Shown here: piece after piece, positions 36,853 through 43,180 of the stretch | How the letters are laid out: the number at the start of each line of letters is the position of its first letter | Position numbering within the stretch: position 1 is the first letter of the stretch | Assembly (NCBI RefSeq): GCF_006442795.2 | Contig: NZ_CP083956.1 | Coordinates: forward strand, 186,001 to 250,000 | Length of the DNA stretch: 64,000 nucleotides | Direction: 5' to 3' | From: Mesorhizobium sp. B1-1-8 | GTDB taxonomy: Bacteria > Pseudomonadota > Alphaproteobacteria > Rhizobiales > Rhizobiaceae | The notes under the pieces: generated by a model | What the model was told of the DNA's origin: nothing | What the model saw: only the letters and a program-made list of their open reading frames with translations | Database searches by the model: none | Position numbers and translations under genes: made by a program

Positions 36853-38427
36853 ATGCGGATTGAGGGTATCCCGGCCTCGGCCGGCTATGCCGAGGGGCCG
36901 CTGTTTGACCTGGATCGGCCGCCGGCGGTCTACATCAGCAAAGCGAGCCCGGTTGAGGAGAAGGCGGCGCTGAAGGCCGCGATCGGCAAGGCGGTGAGCC
37001 GGCTTGCGGCACTGGTCGAAAGCGTCGATGGCGACGCCGCCGGCATCCTCGAATTTCACATCGCCATGCTGGAAGACGATGCGTTGAGCGGCCCGGCCTT
37101 GGCGTCGATCGGTTCCGGCCAGAGAGCGGATGTCGCCTGGCGGGCGGCACTCGACACCGAGATCGCCGGCTACGAAACGTCCGACCAGGATTACTTTCGC
37201 GCGCGCGCCGCCGATCTGCGCGACATACGCGACCAGGTGCTGCGGGCGCTGAGCGAGGACAGCGAGACCGCCGCGCCGCCGGGCGCCATCCTCTTTGGCG
37301 AGGACATCGCGCCGACGCGCTTTCTCGAAACCGACTGGAGCAAAGGCGGCGGCATCGCGCTCAGGGCCGGCAGCACGGCGAGCCATGTCGCCATGCTGGC
37401 GCGCTCGCGCGGCGTGCCGATGGTGGTAGGGCTCGCCGCCTCGCCGGCTACGCCCGCTGGCGTCGCGTTGCTCGACGCCGAGCATGGCGCGATATTGCTC
37501 TCGCCCTCGCCGGCCGAGATCGAGGCCTTTCGGCAGTCGTCGTCCTCCTTCGCGGCACGCCAAGGCGAGGCGCAGACTTTCCTGACGCGGCCGGCGGTGA
37601 CCAGAGCAGGCACCGTTGTGCGCGTGCAGGTCAACATCGCCTACCCTTCGGATGTCGACGGCATCGATGTCGCGAGCTGCGACGGCGTCGGGCTGATGCG
37701 GACGGAGTTCCTGTTCGGCAAGACGCTGCCTGACGAGGAGACGCAATACCAGGCCTATCGCAAGGTGCTGGAATGGGCCGGCGACAAGCCGGTGACCATC
37801 CGCACCGTCGATGCCGGCGGCGACAAGCCGGTGCCGGGCTTCACCGTCGAGGAAACCAACCCTTTTCTTGGCCTGCGCGGCATCAGGCTTTCGCTGGCGC
37901 GGCTCGATGTCTTCCGCCTGCAGATCCGGGCATTGCTGCGCGCCGCCGTCCACGGCAATCTGAAGGTGATGTTTCCGATGATCGCCACACCCGAGGAGTA
38001 TAGCCAGGCCGCTGCGCTGTTTGCGCAGGAGCGGGACACGCTTGCCGCGGACGGCATCGCGCACAAAGTGCCGCCGCTCGGCATCATGGTCGAGGTACCG
38101 TCAGTGGCGATTACCCCGGAAGCCTTCGCCCATGTCGCCTTCTTCTCGATCGGCTCCAACGATCTTACGCAATATGTGATGGCGGCGGCGCGCGACAATG
38201 CCGCCGTCGCGCATCTGAATTCTGTTCGTTACCCTTCGGTTCTGCGGCTGATCGCGTCCGTCGCGGCCTTCGGACGGGAGAAAAAGATTCCGGTCGGCCT
38301 GTGCGGCGACGCGGGCGGCGATCCGGCCGCCATCCCGGCGCTGATCGAAGCCGGGCTGCGCGACCTCTCGGTCGCACCCGCCCAGCTTGCCATGGCCAAG
38401 GCGGCCATCGCAGACGTGACGGTCTAG
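36853..38427 (+). CDS. Phosphoenolpyruvate-protein phosphotransferase (Enzyme I)
   Basis: This is an Enzyme I of 524 residues that moves phosphate from PEP to HPr. It lacks the N-terminal GAF domain of the nitrogen-PTS enzyme. The phospho-His178 is in GSTASHVAMLARSRGVPMVVG. The PEP-binding barrel shows GVGLMRTEFLF, NPFLGLRGIR, FFSIGSNDLTQY and the active-site Cys484 in GLCGDAGGDP. The ATG at 36853 (MRIEGIPAS) has GAGGA 9 bases upstream; a TTG at 36808 overlapping the HPr stop would add 15 residues. With HPr, DhaM and DhaL it forms a full PEP relay. Confidence 0.93.
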   Translation: MRIEGIPASAGYAEGPLFDLDRPPAVYISKASPVEEKAALKAAIGKAVSRLAALVESVDGDAAGILEFHIAMLEDDALSGPALASIGSGQRADVAWRAALDTEIAGYETSDQDYFRARAADLRDIRDQVLRALSEDSETAAPPGAILFGEDIAPTRFLETDWSKGGGIALRAGSTASHVAMLARSRGVPMVVGLAASPATPAGVALLDAEHGAILLSPSPAEIEAFRQSSSSFAARQGEAQTFLTRPAVTRAGTVVRVQVNIAYPSDVDGIDVASCDGVGLMRTEFLFGKTLPDEETQYQAYRKVLEWAGDKPVTIRTVDAGGDKPVPGFTVEETNPFLGLRGIRLSLARLDVFRLQIRALLRAAVHGNLKVMFPMIATPEEYSQAAALFAQERDTLAADGIAHKVPPLGIMVEVPSVAITPEAFAHVAFFSIGSNDLTQYVMAAARDNAAVAHLNSVRYPSVLRLIASVAAFGREKKIPVGLCGDAGGDPAAIPALIEAGLRDLSVAPAQLAMAKAAIADVTV

Positions 38428-38432
38428 GCGCC

Positions 38433-38864
38433 ATGGCCAAGACAGCCAGGATAGCTGAATCGGGCTCGGAAGAAGCAATCCGCGCCTACAAGACGATCCT
38501 GTCACATGTCATCGATCAGCGCCCGTCCGGCATGCGCCAGCGGCTTGCCGACGCGCTCGGCAAGCACCGCAGCTTCGTCACCCAGATCTCCAGTCCGGCC
38601 TATTCGGTGCCGATCCCGTCGAAACATCTGCCGTCCATCTTTTCCGTCTGCCATTTCAGCCAGGCCGAGCGCGACCAGTTCCTCGTCGCCTATCACCAGG
38701 CGCATCCCGGCAAGGTGCCGATGGCCTCCGGCCCGCGCAGGACGCGCCATGTTTCACTGATCGTTCCGGATTTCGGCGACGACAGGCAGAATGCCGCCCT
38801 CGACCGGGCGATCAATGAATTCATCCAGAAGATCACCAGCATCGCCGGCAAGGGCAGCGGCTGA
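38433..38864 (+). CDS. Small possible DNA-binding protein of the dha operon
   Basis: This is a 143-residue protein I do not recognise with certainty. The stretch MRQRLADALGKHRSFVTQIS, about residues 34-53, looks like a Cro/Xre-type helix-turn-helix, and the following PIPSKHLPSIFSVCHFSQAERDQF reads like the rest of a small helical domain. The C-terminal half is basic then helical (NAALDRAINEFIQKI). It sits 5 bases after the Enzyme I gene and before dhaK, so it is certainly co-transcribed. It is the only candidate regulator in the operon; that role is inference. Confidence 0.65.
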   Translation: MAKTARIAESGSEEAIRAYKTILSHVIDQRPSGMRQRLADALGKHRSFVTQISSPAYSVPIPSKHLPSIFSVCHFSQAERDQFLVAYHQAHPGKVPMASGPRRTRHVSLIVPDFGDDRQNAALDRAINEFIQKITSIAGKGSG

Positions 38865-38871
38865 ACGCTAC

Positions 38872-38920
38872 AGCAATTCCAGGAAAAGTGCCTGGCGGTT
38901 TTCCGTCCGGAATTGCGTAA
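38872..38920. repeat. Short palindromic repeat with AATTCC/GGAATT ends
   Basis: AGCAATTCCAGG at one end and CCGGAATTGCGT at the other frame about 25 bases with a GGTTTTCC core. A related unit lies at 46151-46216. This kind of short unit is frequent between genes in rhizobial genomes, as I recall. Here it separates the small regulator-like gene from dhaK and lies just upstream of the dhaK ribosome-binding site. Confidence 0.65.
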
Positions 38921-38948
38921 GATCCAAGACTATTTCGGGAGGACTGCC

Positions 38949-39935
38949 ATGAAGAAATTTATGAATTCGGTGGACACGGTCCTGACGGAGAGCCTTGACG
39001 GCTTCGTCGCCGCGCACGGCGACATTCTTGTGCTTGGTGACGAGCACAAATTCGTCCGCCGCAAAGCACTGAAGCCGGGCAAGGTGGCGCTGATCTCGGG
39101 CGGGGGCTCCGGCCACGAGCCGCTGCATGGCGGGTTCGTCGGCCACGGCATGCTGGATGCCGCCTGCCCCGGCCAGGTGTTCACTTCGCCGACGCCGGAC
39201 CAGATGCTGGCAGCCGCGCAGGCCGTCGACACCGGAGCCGGCTGTCTGTTCATCGTCAAGAACTACGAAGGCGACGTGATGAACTTCGACATGGCGGCCG
39301 AAATGTCGGAAGGCGTCATGAAAGTGGTGACCAATGACGATGTCGCGGTCGAGAACTCGTCCTACACGACGGGGCGGCGCGGCGTTGCCGGCACGCTGGT
39401 GGTGGAGAAGATCGTCGGTGCCGCCGCCGAGCTGGGCATGGCGCTGCCGGATCTCAAGGCGCTTGGCGATCGCGTCAATGCCGCGACGCGCTCGATGGGC
39501 GTGGCGCTGACCAGTTGCACCGTGCCAGCCGCAGGCAGGCCGACCTTCGAGATCGGCGACAACGAGATGGAATTCGGCGTCGGCATCCATGGCGAGCCCG
39601 GCCGGCGGCGCGATACGCTGAAGAGCGCCGACGCGATCACCGAGGAGGTCTGCACGGCGATTGCCGATGACCTCGGCGGGCGGGCGAAGGGACCGGCGCT
39701 GCTGTTCGTCAACGGCTTCGGCGGCACGCCGCTGATGGAACTCTATCTGATGTACAACAGCGCCCGCAGGATGTTCGAGGAAACGGGCGTGACGGTGACC
39801 CGCTCGCTGGTCGGCTCCTATGTGACCTCGCTCGACATGGCCGGCTGCTCGATCACGCTGAGCCTGCTCGACGACGAGATGACGATGCTATGGGACGCAC
39901 CGGTGCATACGGCGGCGCTGCGCTGGCGGATGTAA
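38949..39935 (+). CDS. dhaK: Dihydroxyacetone kinase subunit DhaK (PTS type)
   Basis: This is the substrate-binding subunit, 328 residues long, and very close in layout to the Escherichia coli PTS-type DhaK. It shows SGGGSGHEPLHGGFVG, KNYEGDVMNF, the covalent substrate ligand His214 in GVGIHGEPG, and the typical C-terminus TSLDMAGCSITL...LWDAPVHT. It has a GGGAGG ribosome-binding site before the ATG at 38949. Together with the separate DhaL, DhaM, HPr and Enzyme I it makes a full PEP-dependent kinase. It comes last in the unit, after a palindromic repeat. Confidence 0.94.
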   Translation: MKKFMNSVDTVLTESLDGFVAAHGDILVLGDEHKFVRRKALKPGKVALISGGGSGHEPLHGGFVGHGMLDAACPGQVFTSPTPDQMLAAAQAVDTGAGCLFIVKNYEGDVMNFDMAAEMSEGVMKVVTNDDVAVENSSYTTGRRGVAGTLVVEKIVGAAAELGMALPDLKALGDRVNAATRSMGVALTSCTVPAAGRPTFEIGDNEMEFGVGIHGEPGRRRDTLKSADAITEEVCTAIADDLGGRAKGPALLFVNGFGGTPLMELYLMYNSARRMFEETGVTVTRSLVGSYVTSLDMAGCSITLSLLDDEMTMLWDAPVHTAALRWRM

Positions 39936-39991
39936 CCGGCGCTGGCTTCGCCGGGGCTTTTCTGCGACACATCGCGAAACGAGCCGGGTAG

Positions 39992-41017
39992 ATGCTGCCA
40001 CCCCTCACGCCTGCCGACGAAAAACTGCTGCTCAACTTTGCCGATCCCGAGGCTCCGGCTGCCTGGGGGCAGGATCGCTCGGCCAATACCTTGATGGCGC
40101 TGCTGGCCAATGCCGAATTCCATGGCGTCTTGCCGATCATGCTGCGCAAATTGAGAGAAGTTGGCGACGCTCGTTTGCCGGGGGATGCGGCCTTGCGGCA
40201 GAAACTGTCGGAGCTGCGCGACCAGGCGACGCTGGCGACCGGACAGTCGATGCTGCTGCAATATCACGGCGACCGCATCATGAAGGCTCTTGCCGCGAAG
40301 GGCGTTCCGGCCCGCATCGTCAAGGGTCCGGTCTTTGCGCGAAAGCTGTACCGAAACTCTGCCGACCGACCATTCACCGACATCGACATTCTGGTCGATC
40401 CGGCCAGCATCGGCGACGCCAACCAGGTGATCGCCGGCTGCGGCTTCGAGCTCGCCAGCGACGAAGCGGAATCGCACGAGCTGCAGGAGTTCAAATGGCT
40501 GGAGAAGGAGAACTCCAGTCTGATGATCGAGCTGCATGGCAATCTGGTGCACGACACAGGCATGCGGCGGCGCCTGTCGCTCGGCTTTCGCGAATTGCGG
40601 GCGATCGACGGCGGCGAGACCGACACGCCGGCGGCGCTGCTGACTATCGCCATCGTCCATGCCGCCGGCGGCCACAAGTTCCACCGGCTGCAGCTTTGCG
40701 TAGACGTGTTGCAAGGCGTGCGAGCGCTGCAAGCGCCGGGAGCCGAAGCGCGCCTGCTCGAGGCCGCGCGCATGACCGGCATCGAGCTCGAACTGGCGAC
40801 GGTTCTCAACGTGACCGGCCGGCTGTTCGGCGCGCCGCGCGCAATCGAGCTTGCCGACCGCATCAAGCCCGATCTGTCGATACGGCTGGCTAGGTGGCTG
40901 ATCACCGGCAATACGCTGCTCCGCGTCAATTCCAGGGACAAGATCCGCTCGCGCCTGCGCCGCGATGCTTTTCGCTGGGTCCAGAGGCTTGCCAAGGCAA
41001 AGCCACATCCAGCCTAA
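39992..41017 (+). CDS. Nucleotidyltransferase family protein (lasso-peptide-locus type)
   Basis: This is a 341-residue protein of the uncharacterised nucleotidyltransferase family found in lasso-peptide and related loci. The motif KGPVFARKLYRNSADRPFTDIDILV (shown here only as the region near residues 110-135) contains the DxD pair of the NTase fold, and a later HxxGGHKFHR resembles the family's conserved His region. It lies 56 bases downstream of dhaK on the same strand but is convergent with the kinase/B2/PqqD operon, with only 6 bases between stops. By association it modifies a peptide or its carrier; no substrate is known. Confidence 0.78.
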   Translation: MLPPLTPADEKLLLNFADPEAPAAWGQDRSANTLMALLANAEFHGVLPIMLRKLREVGDARLPGDAALRQKLSELRDQATLATGQSMLLQYHGDRIMKALAAKGVPARIVKGPVFARKLYRNSADRPFTDIDILVDPASIGDANQVIAGCGFELASDEAESHELQEFKWLEKENSSLMIELHGNLVHDTGMRRRLSLGFRELRAIDGGETDTPAALLTIAIVHAAGGHKFHRLQLCVDVLQGVRALQAPGAEARLLEAARMTGIELELATVLNVTGRLFGAPRAIELADRIKPDLSIRLARWLITGNTLLRVNSRDKIRSRLRRDAFRWVQRLAKAKPHPA

Positions 41018-41023
41018 GCTTGT

Positions 41024-42016
41024 CTAAACCCGATCCAGCGCCGCGCTTATCAATGGGGCCGCCTCGGCCGGCCTGGCTCCGACCTCAAGGGTGAAGGTCG
41101 GGACCTCCCTGACCAGCGCCGCGATCGCTGCCATGCGCCGTTTCTGCATCGCCAGCAGGCCGGTCATGCCGGTGCGGACATTGTCGGCAGCGAGCGCTAC
41201 CATGGCGTCCGTCCTGGCCATCGGCAGCAGCCGGGTTTCCGCATCGGCCGAACGGGCAAGATGAAGCAGCGCCGCGACCGGCCTGACGATCGTGCCCTCG
41301 ATGCGGATGATTTCAGCCAAACACTCCAATGAAACCGCCTGCTCGCTATTGCGGTCCCAGGAGGAGCCCAGACAAGGCGCCACGAAAGGCAGCATCGCGG
41401 CGGTATTGCGGTGGATCTTCACCTTGCGCGGCAGACCCCAGGCCGTGGTGCCGCCATCAGGCATCACCTTGAGGATCATGGCGTCGTCGGAGCAGAGGCC
41501 GAAGCCTTGCGAGGCCAGCGCCAGCGACGTCGTCGACTTACCGGTGCCGCTCGGCGCATGGATCAGCACAAGCGCATCGCGGCCGGGCAGCGTCAGGCCG
41601 GCAGTGTGGAGCATGTGCTGCCCGCCGGCATCGAGCGCGGCATCCAGCACCAGCATCAGCAGTGTCCATTTGACCTTGCTGTCGGGGTGAAGGCGGATTT
41701 CGGCCCACCCTTCCCTGGCATGGATCGAGGCCGTCTGCAGGCCGGGGAAGATCAAGTGGACGATGTCGCCGCCGTCGATCATGCGGCAATGGCCGTCCTC
41801 CGGCACTTCGCCATCGAAAGCGAGCTTCCCTTGCGGGTCTTCCGGCAGGGCCGGCGTCTCGACGATGTTGACGCGAAAACCGGGCTCTACCGGCTCGGTG
41901 ACGCGCAAGGTGCCGAGCATCAGGTCGAAGTTCGGCCACAGCTCGGCGCGCGCCGCCGATATCGCGACGACCTGGCCTTGGAGGTCATAGCGGAAAGTGG
42001 CCACTATGCCGGTCAA
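41024..42016 (-). CDS. HprK-related kinase (HPr-rel-A type)
   Basis: This is a protein of about 330 residues whose C-terminal half resembles the HPr kinase P-loop domain. The P-loop is HAPSGTGKSTTSLALA near residue 155, followed by a CSDDAMIL stretch that matches the Asp-rich region of HprK. The N-terminal half is not like HPr kinase. A TTG at 42016 overlaps the upstream stop by four bases; a GTG at 42004 is an alternative start. It is the third gene of a coupled leftward operon with PqqD and B2 genes. In lasso-peptide loci such kinases phosphorylate the precursor peptide, which is the best guess here. Confidence 0.78.
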   Translation of the reverse strand: MTGIVATFRYDLQGQVVAISAARAELWPNFDLMLGTLRVTEPVEPGFRVNIVETPALPEDPQGKLAFDGEVPEDGHCRMIDGGDIVHLIFPGLQTASIHAREGWAEIRLHPDSKVKWTLLMLVLDAALDAGGQHMLHTAGLTLPGRDALVLIHAPSGTGKSTTSLALASQGFGLCSDDAMILKVMPDGGTTAWGLPRKVKIHRNTAAMLPFVAPCLGSSWDRNSEQAVSLECLAEIIRIEGTIVRPVAALLHLARSADAETRLLPMARTDAMVALAADNVRTGMTGLLAMQKRRMAAIAALVREVPTFTLEVGARPAEAAPLISAALDRV

Positions 42017-42447
42017 GCGGCGTGCGCCTTGGCCGCGCCGGCATGGTGGCGATAGATTTCCACCATTCCGGGCAGGCTGTCGCTGACCACCGGCTTGCCG
42101 TCGAGGCAGACCCAGCAATGCGCCGACAGGCGCGGTTCATGCATCGATTTCGCATCGACGCCGAAGCGCAGCTCGGGATCGAAACCGGCCAGGCCCAGGA
42201 AGCGGAAGCCGAGCAGACCTTCCCTCAGGCATCTGCGATCGCGCATCAGCCAGGGATGCCGGACCGTGCGGTGGACGCGGGTGACGACATAGGTCGCGGG
42301 CAGGCCGCGATAGGGCGTGGGCGAGCTCAACGGGGCCCATTTCAACACGCTTTCGAAATCGCGCCGGCCGATCAGGACCGGCATCAGCCGGGCGCTGAAC
42401 CACAAATGGGCACGGAACAGGGCTCGCAGGAACGCTCCGTCGGCCAT
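42013..42447 (-). CDS. Lasso-peptide B2-like transglutaminase-fold protein
   Basis: This 144-residue protein matches the leader-peptidase (B2) family of lasso-peptide biosynthesis. The Cys73 in RRCLREGLLGFR and His110 in SAHCWVCLDGKPVVSD, with Asp116 or Asp123, form the expected catalytic triad. The N-terminal 30 residues are hydrophobic and basic. The ATG at 42447 overlaps the PqqD gene's stop by one base (TGATG), showing translational coupling. In known systems this protein, helped by the PqqD-like recognition element, cuts the leader off a precursor peptide. Confidence 0.78.
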   Translation of the reverse strand: MADGAFLRALFRAHLWFSARLMPVLIGRRDFESVLKWAPLSSPTPYRGLPATYVVTRVHRTVRHPWLMRDRRCLREGLLGFRFLGLAGFDPELRFGVDAKSMHEPRLSAHCWVCLDGKPVVSDSLPGMVEIYRHHAGAAKAHAA

Positions 42448-42734
42448 CACGCGCCCGGGCCGGCGAGGATGCCTTCCGCCATCAGCTCGGCGGCCAGTTC
42501 GGCCATGTCCTGGTCGAGCGTTGCCTTGTCGATCTCGAATTCGTCCGACATCAGGACAACGATCTGGTCGAGGCTGCGGGTCCCGTTCACCTTGTCGAGA
42601 AAAGCCTCGGTCGTTTCGTTGCAAGTGTAGAGCTGACCGCTGCGCGCCAAAAGCACCACGGCGCCATCGCCGACATGCTGCACCGAGGCATCGTCCGCCA
42701 TTCGCAGAACCGTTTCAGAGGCGATTTCGACCAT
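42447..42734 (-). CDS. PqqD family peptide chaperone (RiPP recognition element)
   Basis: This small winged-helix protein of 95 residues has the PqqD layout: an N-terminal strand region (VLLARSGQLYTCNETTEAFLDKVNG) and then a helical pair (SLDQIVVLMSDEFEIDKATL) ending in LAAELMAEGIL. Such proteins bind leader peptides and present them to modifying enzymes. The ATG at 42734 has GGAG 7 bases upstream and is preferred to a TTG six codons earlier. It heads the coupled PqqD-B2-kinase operon. A 28-codon reading frame lies 32 bases upstream. Confidence 0.8.
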   Translation of the reverse strand: MVEIASETVLRMADDASVQHVGDGAVVLLARSGQLYTCNETTEAFLDKVNGTRSLDQIVVLMSDEFEIDKATLDQDMAELAAELMAEGILAGPGA

Positions 42735-42766
42735 GCGCCCGCTCCAGACCAATTGCCGCAGAGCAA

Positions 42767-42853
42767 TTAGCGCGGCACCGCGGCGCTGTCCATTGCTGAT
42801 GCGGATATCGCTTCGCGTGCCGTCAAGGCGGCGGTTCCCGTCAGGGTTGCCAT
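42767..42853 (-). CDS. 28-codon reading frame upstream of pqqD-like gene (possible precursor peptide)
   Basis: An ATG at 42853 opens a 28-residue frame with peptide MATLTGTAALTAREAISASA and then MDSAAVPR. It is rich in Ala, Ser and Thr. It lies exactly where a precursor gene would be expected, 32 bases before the PqqD ATG and on the same strand. AAGG lies directly against the ATG, which is too close for a good ribosome-binding site. There is no independent support that it is translated. Confidence 0.3.
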   Translation of the reverse strand: MATLTGTAALTAREAISASAMDSAAVPR

Positions 42854-42906
42854 CCTTACCCAGAGTAAGCTATGAGTCCGCCGGGGTTTTTTGGGGAGTG
42901 ATGAGT

Positions 42907-43023
42907 ATGCGTTACAATTGGGATCGGGCTCCAACGGCTTTCGAACGTCATCGGAAGGCGTTGGCTGCCGCCATATTGATCGCCGGCGGCGTCGGGCTGA
43001 TGCTGGCGGCGCTGCCGCTCTAA
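42907..43023 (+). CDS. Small single-span membrane protein
   Basis: This is a 38-residue product with a basic N-terminus (MRYNWDRAPTAFERHRKAL) and one hydrophobic helix (AAAILIAGGVGLMLAALPL). GGGGAG lies 8 bases before the ATG at 42907; an in-frame ATG at 42901 overlaps the stop of a 9-codon frame (42872-42901). It diverges from the PqqD operon and precedes the propionyl-CoA synthetase gene by 157 bases, a stretch in which I see nothing else. Function is unknown; it could be a stress-type small membrane protein or linked to the peptide cassette. Confidence 0.45.
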   Translation: MRYNWDRAPTAFERHRKALAAAILIAGGVGLMLAALPL

Positions 43024-43180
43024 GCCGGCTGAGATTCCCGACAGGCAGAACGGCGCTCCAGCCGGGAGCGGCGCATCAAGACGTTTTGCCGGCAACGTCG
43101 ACCAAGATGCAGGAAGACATGGCCCAGAAAATCGGCATAGGCTATTGCAGGGAGGCAAGCCGTATCCGGGAGGAAGTTCC

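Noticed and set aside
41024..42016. Genuine HPr kinase/phosphorylase
   Set aside because: Only the P-loop half resembles HprK, the protein is much longer than alphaproteobacterial HprK, and it is translationally coupled to B2 and PqqD genes.
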